64,000 nt of DNA from Chryseobacterium capnotolerans (GCF_021278965.1 NZ_CP065589.1:1245001-1309000), one strand, 5' to 3'; positions 30,353 to 40,612 are shown, numbered from the stretch's first letter. Program-made: numbers and translations. Notes: generated by a model not told the origin, from the letters alone.

Positions 30353-30390
30353 AAAAAGAAATTTCCCCGGAAATTTCTTTTTCTTTATTT
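30353..30390 (+). terminator. hairpin terminator between plug-VWA and barrel genes
   Basis: A perfect 14-bp stem (30353-30366 with 30369-30382) containing GAAATTTC, followed by a T-rich tail. It separates the sigma/plug-VWA pair from the barrel/A2M pair, so expression of the second pair may be reduced or need its own promoter. Confidence 0.72.
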
Positions 30391-30404
30391 TAGTAGTCAT
30401 TACC

Positions 30405-33182
30405 ATGAAGATGAGAAAAAACTATTTACTGTTGATACTGCCGTTTGCTGTTACGGTATTGCAGGCGCAAAATTCAACCTTATATTATTCAGGAAAATTT
30501 TTAAACCATAAAGATAAACCACAAAACTTTTTAAAAGTCTACAATAAAAACAGTGGTGTATATGAACTGACTGATGAAGAAGGATTTGCAATCATTGCAG
30601 CCAAGCCTTATGACACCTTAGTCTGGAATCAAGGAAAAAGTACCCAGGTTGTTGTATCTTATCAGTTAAGGGAATTGAAAAATATTCTGGAAAATCAGGT
30701 AGAGAAAAAAAATGTAGAGGAGATTTACAGTAAAACATATGACAGTTTGGTTTCACAAAAAAACCATGATAAGTTTAGTATTGAGAATGCCTCAACAATT
30801 CTAAATAATAATTCCGATAGATATTTTAGCAGTGTAAGAAAGCTCAAGCAGAGAAGAGACAGTCTGTATGTTCTGAAAGAGCAGAAGAAATGGACGTTAT
30901 TATTGAATGGCGGATTTACCTCTTCTTTGGATGTCAAAAGTCATAATTCCCTTCCAGCAGCCCAGCATAGATATGTACAAGGAAGATCCAATAATGGAAA
31001 CTTTATCTGGAATGGACCCGAGACCAATGAAGTGTTTAGCTTTGGTCCCGATATTTCTACCTTAGCTTTTGATGGAGTACCTTATCAGTATGATCAGAAC
31101 GGCAGATTGGTTCCTTTAGCTGGCGGAAATAAGCAGGCCGTAATCTATAATAATAACCTGTTTAAAACCATGGTTGGATACAACAACCAGCTTAATATCA
31201 ATACAATTATAAAACAAGGATACCAGGAGAGGTTTCGCCTTTCATTGGATTTGGGACAGCAGAAAAATCAATTATACTTCATTGATCAGTTTAATCTGAG
31301 CAATTCTATTAAGACAAGGCTGAACACAGATTTAGGAGGTTATTTGGTGAAGTTTTCTTTTAATTATGAAGAGAATAAGGCAACAAATACCAACAGAATA
31401 GGGCTTTTCAATAGAGTATTTCAAAATTCTTTACTGACTCCCATTTCGTTTTCAAATGCTCAGCAGACTTTTTTGGATAATGGACGGCAACGAAGCTACA
31501 GTCAAGATGCTGATAATCCGGCATTCCTTTTTGTACAGGATCAAAAATACCGTTATCAGAGCCGTCAGAGACAGTTTGTGCTTAATGCAGATAAAACTTT
31601 TGGTAACTTTAAATTAAACATCATTCAGTCTTATGAAAGTAATTTTATTTGGAATCTGGATCAATATCAACCATCTACCTACGGATTCAATAATGGAATA
31701 AGTAGTGAAAGAGAACAAAATAACAGGTTATATCACTCCAATATACAAGGGAGATATGAATTGGGTAATTATAATTTTAAGAATGTTTTTAGTCTTAATT
31801 TTATTCTGAATGGTATCAAATCTGACGTTTACAATAGCCTGACCAATAAAAGATATAGTTATCAAAGAACCTCTCAGGATTATATTTTCAATTATAATAT
31901 GGGACTCAGGTCCGGTGATTTTGAAGCTGATTTTAATCTTGGAAATTCCTTTTACATCTCCAATACATCAGATAAAAACAATTATTGGCTTCCAAAAGCA
32001 ACAGGATATCTGAGGTTTAAGAATATTTTTGACTGGTACAACTATGGATTTAAAATCCTAGGAAGTTATAGCCATCTCAGCTCAGAGCCTGAGATTACCC
32101 GGTCTTATGCTTCGTATGCTTCCACTTTACTGAAAGCAGAAAATTATTACCGTTATTTTCCCGTACACGAAGTTGAAAGTTTCAAAGGGTTATCCAATAT
32201 CAATACAAAAGAATGGAAAATAGGCGGAAAGATCAATTTCGGATATAGCATTAGTCTTGAAGGGGAATATTTTAACAGAAAAACTAAAAGTGATGTTTTC
32301 CCGGTATTTGAAAACAATCAGATAAGGCTTAAAAATATGGCAGATCATACCTATAGCGGGTATGAATTTAATTTTGCTTATGACAGACTTTTTCTGGCTA
32401 ATGATTTTTTTGTAACAAACAAAATTTCATTTTTCAAATATAAAGATATTGTGGATCGTGTGATATCTGGTTATAACAATACTGCTATTTCAGGATTTCA
32501 GGATATTTATAAAACTCTTGCGGAAGGAGAAGTATTGGGCGCAGTGATGGGAAGTTATTTTGAAAGAAATTCTGAAGGACAGCTCATTATTGACGATTCT
32601 GGATTCCCGAAAAAGGCTGCCGGTATGAAGATCATTGCAGATCCAACTCCTGATTTTGTAATGAAATTCAATCATAATGTAGTCTATAAAAGATGGATTT
32701 TAGATATCAACTGGGAATGGAAAAAAGGAGGTCAGATCTGGAATGGAACTCAGGCTGTTATGGATTATTACGGACGTTCCTATGATTCCGGAGAAGAAAG
32801 GAACATCAAAAATTATGTTTTTCAGGGAGTATTGGCTAATGGTAATCATAACCAGATTCCGGTGGATTTTTATGATCCTCATCAAAATGTTCATGAAAAC
32901 AGATGGTCCAGATATGGATACCTGGGTGTGGCAGAAAACTATATTCAGAAGGCAGATCATATAAGGATTAATAATATTTCACTATCCACCTATTTTCCTC
33001 TGAATAATAGCCAGCGATCTATGAAAATTACATTGTATGTAGATAATATCATGCTCTGGCAGGCGAATAAAGGAGTAGATCCCAACCAGAATTTCTATGA
33101 TACGGACAACGGGAGAGGACTGGATTTCTTTAATCTTCCCTCTTTTAAAACATTTGGCTGTATTGTTTCATTCAAATTTTAA
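30405..33182 (+). CDS. SusC-like outer-membrane barrel without a recognisable plug
   Basis: 925 residues. There is a signal peptide ending VLQAQ, then a carboxypeptidase-regulatory-like beta domain (about 24-90), a helical linker rich in Lys and Asn (about 95-160), and from about 165 a SusC-type TonB-dependent receptor barrel (NGGFTSSLDV, FDGVPYQYDQNGRLVPL, many alternating aromatic strands) ending in the aromatic FKF. What is missing is the plug: none of the LRG/YVVDG/VLK/SAxAIYGSRAANGV signature occurs before the barrel. It ends 3 bases before the A2M-like gene, whose product has such a plug. An outer-membrane channel closed by a separate plug protein is the suggestion. Confidence 0.8.
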   Translation: MKMRKNYLLLILPFAVTVLQAQNSTLYYSGKFLNHKDKPQNFLKVYNKNSGVYELTDEEGFAIIAAKPYDTLVWNQGKSTQVVVSYQLRELKNILENQVEKKNVEEIYSKTYDSLVSQKNHDKFSIENASTILNNNSDRYFSSVRKLKQRRDSLYVLKEQKKWTLLLNGGFTSSLDVKSHNSLPAAQHRYVQGRSNNGNFIWNGPETNEVFSFGPDISTLAFDGVPYQYDQNGRLVPLAGGNKQAVIYNNNLFKTMVGYNNQLNINTIIKQGYQERFRLSLDLGQQKNQLYFIDQFNLSNSIKTRLNTDLGGYLVKFSFNYEENKATNTNRIGLFNRVFQNSLLTPISFSNAQQTFLDNGRQRSYSQDADNPAFLFVQDQKYRYQSRQRQFVLNADKTFGNFKLNIIQSYESNFIWNLDQYQPSTYGFNNGISSEREQNNRLYHSNIQGRYELGNYNFKNVFSLNFILNGIKSDVYNSLTNKRYSYQRTSQDYIFNYNMGLRSGDFEADFNLGNSFYISNTSDKNNYWLPKATGYLRFKNIFDWYNYGFKILGSYSHLSSEPEITRSYASYASTLLKAENYYRYFPVHEVESFKGLSNINTKEWKIGGKINFGYSISLEGEYFNRKTKSDVFPVFENNQIRLKNMADHTYSGYEFNFAYDRLFLANDFFVTNKISFFKYKDIVDRVISGYNNTAISGFQDIYKTLAEGEVLGAVMGSYFERNSEGQLIIDDSGFPKKAAGMKIIADPTPDFVMKFNHNVVYKRWILDINWEWKKGGQIWNGTQAVMDYYGRSYDSGEERNIKNYVFQGVLANGNHNQIPVDFYDPHQNVHENRWSRYGYLGVAENYIQKADHIRINNISLSTYFPLNNSQRSMKITLYVDNIMLWQANKGVDPNQNFYDTDNGRGLDFFNLPSFKTFGCIVSFKF

Positions 33183-33185
33183 CCC

Positions 33186-36100
33186 ATGAATTTCAAGTTT
33201 ATATCATATATCATATCACTGAGTCTATTGTTTTCATCAGTATTTTTGAAGGCACAGAATTCATTTAAGGATTTTGAAAAAGAAAAGACATATATCCAGA
33301 CCAACCATGTTTTCTATAAACCGGGAGAGGATATGTATTTCAAAATATATGTAGTGCAGGGAAAGAATAACCTTCCGACAGGAGACAGCAGGGTGGTTAA
33401 TTTTGAAATTATTGATCCTTCCGGAAGCGTTTTAACAAAGTCTAAATATAAAATTAATAATGGCTATGCTAATGGCTATTTCTCTTTCGCTGATGATATG
33501 AAGGGTGGTGTTTACAAGATTAGAGCCTATACCAACTGGATGCAGAATGAGGAAGGAAAAAATGTTTTTGAAAAAGAAATTACCCTGCAGAAAATAGTAT
33601 CTCCAAGGATTTTAATGAAGCTTGATTTTCCAAAGAAAGGATATGGCCCTGGTGATGAAGTAACCGCAGACTTTTCAATGCGGAGCCTGGGAAATCTGCC
33701 TATTCCTTTTTATGAAGCGGATTATGTGGTAACTCATAATGGGAAAATTGTTACTGAAGGCAAACTTATTACAGATAAGGAAGGAAAAAAACTATTGCAG
33801 TTCAGGCTTCCCAAATCCTTACAATCCTCAGATGCACTTTTGAATATTAAAGTTAATTTTGATGGATTTACAGAATCTATTTCAAGAAATATTCCTATTG
33901 TACTGAACAATCTGGATGTGAATTTTTTGCCTGAAGGAGGAACTTTTATCAACGGAATAGAACAGAATATTGCATTTAAAATATTGGATGAATATGAAAA
34001 ACCAATAGACGCCATTTTGGGCATTTACAATCAGAACCATGAAAAAATATCTGAAGTTTCCACTTATAATTTCGGAATGGGGAGTTTCTTCTTTACTCCG
34101 AAAATAGGAGAAACATATTATGCAAAAGTTGTAAAACCCGAAAATATTACACAGATTTATCATCTTCCTGAGTCTAAAAATAATGGCTTGATATTGAATA
34201 TCAAGAAAGAAAATGGAATACTTTTATTGAAAACGGTGACTACACAGGAAAAGGATATCATTTTAAAAGGGTTTTTCCGTGAAAAAGAAATATACAGCCG
34301 TGAAATTTCTTTAAAAAATGGGGCCAACGTATTGGAGCTGCCAGAAAAAGATCTGCCGGTTGGAATCTGTCGTTTTACAGTATTTGAAAATAATATTCCT
34401 CTTGCAGAACGTATTGTTTTTACCAATAAAGATCAGCAGCTGAATATCAAGGTAAAGCCTGTAAAAGAATATTACCAGCCAAGAGAAAAAGTAGTGCTGA
34501 ATATTGAGACTACTGATAAAAACAATCAACCTATACCGGCAAATCTTGCTATAAGTGTAGTAGATGATAAGCTTTGGACTTATGCTGATGATAAACAAAA
34601 TCATATCAGTTCATGGATTCTGATGGATTCTGAGCTGAAAGGAAAAATTGAAAAGCCTCAGTTTTATTTTGATAAAAAAGAAGAAAAAGCAGAAAAGAGT
34701 CTGGATCTTGTGATGCTCACCAATGGATACAGGTATTTTGAGCTGATTCCGGAGATTGTTACAACAGGTAAATACAAATTTCTGCCGGAAAAAAGAGGGA
34801 CTGTATATGGAGTCGTAGAAGATGAGAATAAGAAACCTGTAAAAGCTAATGTTTTTCTTGTAGAATCCTATGGAGGTCAGATTCTTAAACAAGCAACAAC
34901 AGAAAATGGACAGTTTTATTTCTCAGGAATGGAAGGTAGTAACTCTTATAAATTGATTGCTAAATCTATTCAGCCTAAACATAAAGTAAAAATAAGGGTT
35001 TTGTCATATAAACTGGAGATAAATCCGCTTGTTAAGCAAAAGCTAAATAACATAAATGTAGAAGAAATTATAAAAGAGGCTGAAATCAAAGAAAAGCCCC
35101 AACCAATATCACCAAAAACAAATATCACCAAGAAAGATACTATTTCTGAAAAAAATATTGAGGAAGTTGTGATGGTTGGATATGGAAATTTGATGAATAA
35201 AAAGACAAATACCTCTTCAGTAAGCATTATTGACAATTCTGAAATTAAAGATTCTAATTATGGGTCATTATTGCAGGGAAAAGTAGCCGGCATCACTGTA
35301 ACTCCGGCTGGAGAACAGCAGAAAGGAAATATTTTGGTCAGAGGGACTTCATCAATATCAAACAAAAGCCCATTGTTTGTGGTAGACGGAGTTCCGGTAG
35401 AAAATTTTAATACAGCAATCAATCCCAATGATGTTAACAGTGTAACGGTTTTGAAGGATGCGGCAGCAACTGCTATTTATGGAAGTAGAGCAGTTAATGG
35501 AGTGATCATTATTAATTCATTGTCTAATAGTTTGGCTCAGAATAAGCTGGATATTACCCCGAAATCTTATTTTGCAGTACTATCTATTCCTACAGATGAA
35601 CTTATCAAATACTCGGTAAATAAAGAATTTGCCTATCCCGAATATAAAACAACGAATACTTCTTACAGATTTGATTACAGAGAAGCTCTTTATTGGAACC
35701 CTGTAGTAGAAACCGATAAAGAGGGTAATGCAAAAGTAGAGTTTTATAATTCAGATGCCAATTCCACCTTCAGAGCGATAACGGAAGGCATTTCAGCGTC
35801 CGGACTTATAGGACGGGATGAAACCACTTATGCCGCACAAAGTTTGATATCTATTGATGCTAAGATTCCACAGTACTTGACAAGAACAGACGAAATGTTT
35901 ATTCCAGTAGTGATCAAAAATAACTCCAGAGAAACCAGAAAAATGATCATGGACGTTATTGTTCCCAATCATGTAAAACTGATGTCATCAGACAGCCTAA
36001 TTACTTTAAAACCTTTGGAATCCGGAAGACTATTTGTTAAAATACAGACAGATGAGGTGGTGAATTCTAATATTCAGTTCATCATAAGATCTGGAGATTT

Positions 36101-37682
36101 CAGGGAAACGATGATTCTTCCGTTTAAGGTAGAAGAGAAAGGATTTCTACATCAGTTTTCTTTAATAGATAATAAGACGGAAAAAATTCAGGTTACAATT
36201 CCTGAATATATCAATGGCAGCCTGTTTTCATCCTATTATGTATTTGAAAATGCCGCTTTGAAAATGTTTGATGATCTTGAAAGGCTGAAGAGAGAACCGC
36301 ATGGATGTTTTGAGCAGCTGTCATCAACAGTATATCCTAATCTTTTTATTCTGGATTATTTAAAATTAAGCAAGAAAATTGATAGTTCCACGGAAAGTCT
36401 TGTGATCAAAAACCTGAAAAAAGGTTTCCAGAAAATGATAAGCTATAAAAATAAAGACGGAGGTGTTGGATACTTTAATACAGCGGAATCAGATGTCTCT
36501 CTTTCTGCATTTGCTTTACTCGAGTTTACAGATCTGAAAAGGCATATTGCGATTGATCCAAAGATCATTCAAGGACTATCATCATTTATTTTGTCAAAAA
36601 AATCAGGGAATGGACTTTTTGGAGTACGAAGATATTATGAGTCCCAAACAGGATCATATTCAGAATACGATTGGTCAAGAAATATGTATGTTCTCTATGC
36701 ATTATCTCAATTAGGCTTTAAAACTGAAATTGAAGATTCCTACCAGGTGATGCTGAAAAGAGCCTTGTTGAAAAAAGATTCTTATCAACTGGCTTTATTG
36801 GCTAATGCAGCAGCGAATCTTGGAAAACATCAGGAATATGATAACTTAATATTTGCTTTAAATAATCAGTTTGAAAATCAAAAATTTAACGTTGCAACGA
36901 CCTTTACGGGTTCCGGAGGATATTCAGCCAATGCAGAAGCACTTTCATTGTATATGATGGCACTTCAGAAAGATGAAAAACTCAATCAGCAAACTATCGC
37001 AAAAGTAGCAGATCAGCTTTTAAGTTACAATGGAGGCTATGGATTTGGATCAACTCAGGCAACAAGTTTGGCTTTACAGGCGTTGTCTCAGTTTTTTATT
37101 AAAAATGAAAAGCTATTTAGAACTGATAAACCTGTTATTAAAATAAATAATGCTTTAGTATCATCTGGTTTAAGTATTTCTTCTGCTTATAAAACCGGGA
37201 GCAACACAATTACTATAGATTACCCTTCACAGGCAGGCCTTCTTTATAAGTTAGAATATCAATATTTTACGCTGAAGGCTCCGGAAAGTTCAGATATTCC
37301 TTTAACCATGGATACAAAATTAATGTCCGAAAATTCCAGAGTAGGGGAAACAAACAGAATGACAGTCACCCTTAAAAACAAGTTGAATAATCAGCTTCCG
37401 ATGACCGTTGCTAAAATTGGTATTCCTGCAGGACTGACTCTGCAAACATCTTTATTAAAAGATTTAATAGATAAAAAGCAAGTTTCCTATTATGAAATCT
37501 TTGACAATTACCTGGTACTGTACTGGGAGCATTTTGATGCTGAAGAAACAAAAACCATCAACCTTGATCTGAAAGTAGAGTTTGCAGGAAGCTATACAGG
37601 AAAATCAAGCAATGTTTATCTTTATTATATGCCTGAATCAAAATACTGGAATCAGGGTATAAGAACTACTATTAGACCCTAA
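33186..37682 (+). CDS. alpha-2-macroglobulin-like protein with embedded SusC-type TonB plug
   Basis: 1498 residues with a signal peptide ending FLKAQ. The N-terminal part has MG-type beta domains, including MG2-like blocks (KTYIQTNHVFYKPGEDMYF; EYYQPREKVVLNIETTDKNN). A carboxypeptidase-regulatory segment follows (about 535-600). A complete SusC-type plug is inserted at about 656-778 (IEEVVMVGYGNLMNK, LQGKVAGITVTPAGE, LFVVDGVPVENFN, AAATAIYGSRAVNGVIII). The A2M core follows, with a thioester-type motif Cys1041-Phe-Glu-Gln1044 and then alpha-toroid repeats to about 1330. A2M proteins trap proteases; the plug implies docking in an outer-membrane barrel, presumably its neighbour. Confidence 0.85.
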   Translation: MNFKFISYIISLSLLFSSVFLKAQNSFKDFEKEKTYIQTNHVFYKPGEDMYFKIYVVQGKNNLPTGDSRVVNFEIIDPSGSVLTKSKYKINNGYANGYFSFADDMKGGVYKIRAYTNWMQNEEGKNVFEKEITLQKIVSPRILMKLDFPKKGYGPGDEVTADFSMRSLGNLPIPFYEADYVVTHNGKIVTEGKLITDKEGKKLLQFRLPKSLQSSDALLNIKVNFDGFTESISRNIPIVLNNLDVNFLPEGGTFINGIEQNIAFKILDEYEKPIDAILGIYNQNHEKISEVSTYNFGMGSFFFTPKIGETYYAKVVKPENITQIYHLPESKNNGLILNIKKENGILLLKTVTTQEKDIILKGFFREKEIYSREISLKNGANVLELPEKDLPVGICRFTVFENNIPLAERIVFTNKDQQLNIKVKPVKEYYQPREKVVLNIETTDKNNQPIPANLAISVVDDKLWTYADDKQNHISSWILMDSELKGKIEKPQFYFDKKEEKAEKSLDLVMLTNGYRYFELIPEIVTTGKYKFLPEKRGTVYGVVEDENKKPVKANVFLVESYGGQILKQATTENGQFYFSGMEGSNSYKLIAKSIQPKHKVKIRVLSYKLEINPLVKQKLNNINVEEIIKEAEIKEKPQPISPKTNITKKDTISEKNIEEVVMVGYGNLMNKKTNTSSVSIIDNSEIKDSNYGSLLQGKVAGITVTPAGEQQKGNILVRGTSSISNKSPLFVVDGVPVENFNTAINPNDVNSVTVLKDAAATAIYGSRAVNGVIIINSLSNSLAQNKLDITPKSYFAVLSIPTDELIKYSVNKEFAYPEYKTTNTSYRFDYREALYWNPVVETDKEGNAKVEFYNSDANSTFRAITEGISASGLIGRDETTYAAQSLISIDAKIPQYLTRTDEMFIPVVIKNNSRETRKMIMDVIVPNHVKLMSSDSLITLKPLESGRLFVKIQTDEVVNSNIQFIIRSGDFRETMILPFKVEEKGFLHQFSLIDNKTEKIQVTIPEYINGSLFSSYYVFENAALKMFDDLERLKREPHGCFEQLSSTVYPNLFILDYLKLSKKIDSSTESLVIKNLKKGFQKMISYKNKDGGVGYFNTAESDVSLSAFALLEFTDLKRHIAIDPKIIQGLSSFILSKKSGNGLFGVRRYYESQTGSYSEYDWSRNMYVLYALSQLGFKTEIEDSYQVMLKRALLKKDSYQLALLANAAANLGKHQEYDNLIFALNNQFENQKFNVATTFTGSGGYSANAEALSLYMMALQKDEKLNQQTIAKVADQLLSYNGGYGFGSTQATSLALQALSQFFIKNEKLFRTDKPVIKINNALVSSGLSISSAYKTGSNTITIDYPSQAGLLYKLEYQYFTLKAPESSDIPLTMDTKLMSENSRVGETNRMTVTLKNKLNNQLPMTVAKIGIPAGLTLQTSLLKDLIDKKQVSYYEIFDNYLVLYWEHFDAEETKTINLDLKVEFAGSYTGKSSNVYLYYMPESKYWNQGIRTTIRP

Positions 37683-37706
37683 GGCCTTTTGTGGGTAAAG
37701 TAAATA

Positions 37707-37746
37707 AAACTCCGTTCCATCAGTTGATGGGCGGAGTTTATTTTTC
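37707..37746 (+). terminator. rho-independent terminator after the A2M-like gene
   Basis: AAACTCCG (37707-37714) pairs with CGGAGTTT (37732-37739), with an inner CCATCA/TGATGG stem, and a T-rich tail follows. Confidence 0.88.
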
Positions 37747-37848
37747 AAATTTTATTAAACATCAAAAATGGCTAAAGAATGAGGACCTATTTTTTGTTTG
37801 TATCATTTAAATAAATTTTAATAATTTCCCTCCCGAAATTTATAATTC

Positions 37849-39864
37849 ATGAAAAAAACTATTTTAACCATATTAGGGCTTGCTTTATTAGTGAGCTGTA
37901 AAACTCAAAATGCTGCTGATCAATCAAAAGAAAGCAAAAAATATAGCATCAGAAAAGATAAAGATCAGGACGGTATTCCTAATAAAGATGATCATTGCCC
38001 TGAAATAGCAGGACTTCCTGAATTTAGTGGCTGTCCTGATACAGATGAAGATGGAATGGCAGATAAAGATGATGCTTGTCCAACTGTTGCAGGACCATTA
38101 GAAAATAATGGCTGTCGCCCATGGCCGGATACAGATGCAGACGGAGTGATTGATAAGGATGATGCCTGCCCAGCTGTAATTGGACCGCCTGATAATAAGG
38201 GCTGTCCATGGCCTGATACTGATGGAGATGGAATTTTAGATAAAGATGATGCCTGTCCTACCGTTCCGGGAGGACGTGAATATAACGGATGTCCGAAGCC
38301 AAAGTCACTGGTGGCATCGGAAGTAGTATCTTCGAGAAGTAAACCATCCTCGAAAAATACAGCATATACTCCTCCTCAAAAAGTCCAGAATACTCATGCC
38401 GTAATAACAGAAGTTAAAAAGTCTGATACAAAGATGCTGAAACCTGTTGATGTTAATAATGAAGAATATGGCAAATTAGTTGAAAACCCTTTTGAGCTAA
38501 CGCAAAATCAACCTTTGTCAACATTTTCTATAGATGTAGACAATGCTTCTTATTCCAATATCAGGAGGATGATTAATTATGGAGAGAAAGTAGATAAAGA
38601 TGCCGTAAGAGTAGAAGAAATGCTCAATTATTTTAAATACGGTTATCCACAGCCAAGCAATGGAGAGCCATTTTCTATTAATACTGAATATGGTGACGCT
38701 CCATGGAATTCTAAACATAAATTACTTAAAATCGGATTACAGGGAAAAAATATTCCGATGGATAATCTGCCTGCCTCCAATATTGTTTTTCTGCTTGATG
38801 TTTCAGGCTCTATGGATGAACCTAATAAATTACCCTTATTAAAATCTTCCCTTAAAATTTTATTAGATAAGTTACGCCCTAAGGATAAAGTAGGTATTGT
38901 AGTATATGCAGGGAGCGCAGGAGTGGTATTGCCCTCTACATCAGCGGGAGAAAAAACTAAGATTATTAACGCCTTAGATGAGCTTCAGGCAGGTGGAAGT
39001 ACTGCTGGCGGACAAGGAATTGAACTAGCGTATAAACTGGCCCAGGAAAACTTTATAAAAGGAGGAAATAATAGAGTAGTACTGGCAACAGATGGCGATT
39101 TCAATGTAGGCGTATCTTCTAGAGAAGGTCTTGAAACGTTGATTGAGGAAAAAAGAAAAACGGGAATTTTCCTTACCTGCTTAGGATATGGAATGGGAAA
39201 TTATAAAGACAATAAAATGGAAACCCTCGCAGATAAAGGCAATGGAAACTACGCTTATATAGATAACATGCAGGAAGCCAATAAGTTTCTGGGAAGAGAA
39301 TTTGCAGGAAGTATATACACCATAGCGAAAGATGTTAAAATCCAGATTGAATTTAACCCTGAATTTGTACAGTCTTATCGTTTGATTGGATATGAAAACA
39401 GAAAGTTAAGAAATGAAGACTTCATAGATGATAAAATAGATGCTGGAGAATTAGGAAGCGGACACACAGTCACTGCTTTATATGAGGTTGTTCCGGTTGG
39501 AGTGCAGTCTGAATTCCTTCCAAAAGATACCAAGTTGAAGTATTCTTCTTCCAGGGTGAAAAATTATGAGAATGAATTGGCAACAGTAAAATTCCGCTAT
39601 AAAAAGCCAAACGAAGATAATAGCCAGGAAATAACCAAAGTAATTGAAAGAGAATCCCTATCTGGCTTAAAAGTAAGTCAGGATTTTAAATTTGCCTCCT
39701 CTGTAGCATGGTTCGGATTGGTATTAAGAGATTCTAAGCTCATTAAAAATAAAGATTTGAAAGAAATAGAAAATCTTGCAAAAGAAGGAAAAAGTACAGA
39801 TACAGAAGGATATAGAGCCGAATTTGTAAGACTGGTTGAAAGTTATAAAGCAATTAAGCCATAA
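37849..39864 (+). CDS. VWA-domain lipoprotein with thrombospondin type 3 repeats
   Basis: 671 residues. Lipoprotein signal with lipobox LLVSC. About residues 42-150 hold four calcium-binding TSP3-type repeats (pattern D-x-D-x-D-G-x-x-D-K-D-D-x-C-P). From about residue 205 the protein is closely similar to the VWA part of the plug-VWA protein ([32 protein letters not shown]). It is a paralogue in which the cytoplasmic, membrane and plug parts are replaced by a lipid anchor and a TSP3 stalk, presumably for the outer membrane. It has its own terminators on both sides, so it is transcribed separately. Confidence 0.9.
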   Translation: MKKTILTILGLALLVSCKTQNAADQSKESKKYSIRKDKDQDGIPNKDDHCPEIAGLPEFSGCPDTDEDGMADKDDACPTVAGPLENNGCRPWPDTDADGVIDKDDACPAVIGPPDNKGCPWPDTDGDGILDKDDACPTVPGGREYNGCPKPKSLVASEVVSSRSKPSSKNTAYTPPQKVQNTHAVITEVKKSDTKMLKPVDVNNEEYGKLVENPFELTQNQPLSTFSIDVDNASYSNIRRMINYGEKVDKDAVRVEEMLNYFKYGYPQPSNGEPFSINTEYGDAPWNSKHKLLKIGLQGKNIPMDNLPASNIVFLLDVSGSMDEPNKLPLLKSSLKILLDKLRPKDKVGIVVYAGSAGVVLPSTSAGEKTKIINALDELQAGGSTAGGQGIELAYKLAQENFIKGGNNRVVLATDGDFNVGVSSREGLETLIEEKRKTGIFLTCLGYGMGNYKDNKMETLADKGNGNYAYIDNMQEANKFLGREFAGSIYTIAKDVKIQIEFNPEFVQSYRLIGYENRKLRNEDFIDDKIDAGELGSGHTVTALYEVVPVGVQSEFLPKDTKLKYSSSRVKNYENELATVKFRYKKPNEDNSQEITKVIERESLSGLKVSQDFKFASSVAWFGLVLRDSKLIKNKDLKEIENLAKEGKSTDTEGYRAEFVRLVESYKAIKP

Positions 39865-39916
39865 TATATTGATTACCGAATAGATTTTGATTTATTTGAT
39901 GATCTTTACCAGATGT

Positions 39917-39957
39917 CAAAAGCCGTTTCATTACTTATGAGGCGGCTTTTGATTTTT
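39917..39957 (+). terminator. rho-independent terminator after the TSP3-VWA gene
   Basis: CAAAAGCCG (39917-39925) pairs with CGGCTTTTG (39943-39951), extended inside by TCAT/ATGA, and followed by ATTTTT. Confidence 0.87.
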
Positions 39958-40040
39958 AACCAATTTTGAAAATCTAAATTTTTACAACTATTGTATTGTA
40001 AATCAGTTTGTTAATTAAAATAAAATTTTTTATATTTTAT

Positions 40041-40082
40041 TTTCAAAAATTATTGAAAATTCAAAAAATATAATTACATTTG
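40041..40082 (+). promoter_or_regulatory. promoter and palindromic operator of the GbsR-type regulator
   Basis: TTTCAA-AAATTA-TTGAAA (40041-40058) is a perfect 6-bp palindrome with a 6-base centre. Its right half contains the TTG that stands 22 bases before a TACATTTG -7 box (40075-40082). The transcript would start close to 40090, just before the ATG at 40109. A bound repressor would cover the -33 element, so self-repression is the simplest reading. The same 20 bases recur at 40653. Confidence 0.68.
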
Positions 40083-40108
40083 TAATAGAAATTTAAAATA
40101 AAGAAAAA

Positions 40109-40612
40109 ATGCAACTTTCAGAAGCCAAAGAAAAATACATTCAGACCTGGGGGACTTTTGCTACCAATTGGGGAATTAACCGTACGATGGCACAGGTCCA
40201 TGCATTGCTTTTGGCGAGTGGTAAACCATTGTCTACCGATGAGGTGATGGAACAGCTGGAAATTTCAAGAGGAAATGCCAATATGAACCTTCGTGCTTTG
40301 ATGGATTGGGGGATTGTAAGAAAAGAATTTATAAAAGGAGACCGAAAAGAATACTTTGTAGCAGAGAAAGACGTTTGGTACCTTTTCAAACAAATTACCA
40401 AAGAACGTAGGAAAAGAGAAATTGAGCCGGTAATCTCCTTTTTGGAAGAGTTAAGGAATATTGAAGATAGCGATTCAGAGGAAGCCAAAGAATTTATCAA
40501 GTTGATGGATGATTTCAGCTCTGTAACCGGAAAGATCAACAATATTATGGATCTGGCGATAAAAAGTGACGACCACTGGCTGGTAGGGAAAATTACCAAC
40601 CTGTTGAAATAG
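40109..40612 (+). CDS. GbsR/MarR family transcriptional regulator
   Basis: 167 residues with a MarR-like winged helix: WGINRTMAQVHALLLASGKP, LSTDEVMEQLEISRGNANMNL and the wing RKEFIKGDRKEYF, followed by a helical dimerisation tail. The GbsR branch includes choline- and glycine-betaine-related repressors, but in Bacteroidota these genes usually control small membrane or lipid clusters. It is probably autoregulated by the TTTCAA-N6-TTGAAA site before it and probably controls the following genes, which carry the same site. Confidence 0.88.
   Translation: MQLSEAKEKYIQTWGTFATNWGINRTMAQVHALLLASGKPLSTDEVMEQLEISRGNANMNLRALMDWGIVRKEFIKGDRKEYFVAEKDVWYLFKQITKERRKREIEPVISFLEELRNIEDSDSEEAKEFIKLMDDFSSVTGKINNIMDLAIKSDDHWLVGKITNLLK

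Noticed and set aside
40141..40599. 152-codon minus-strand frame opposite the GbsR regulator
   Set aside because: Shadow of a clearly recognisable regulator; no family signal of its own.
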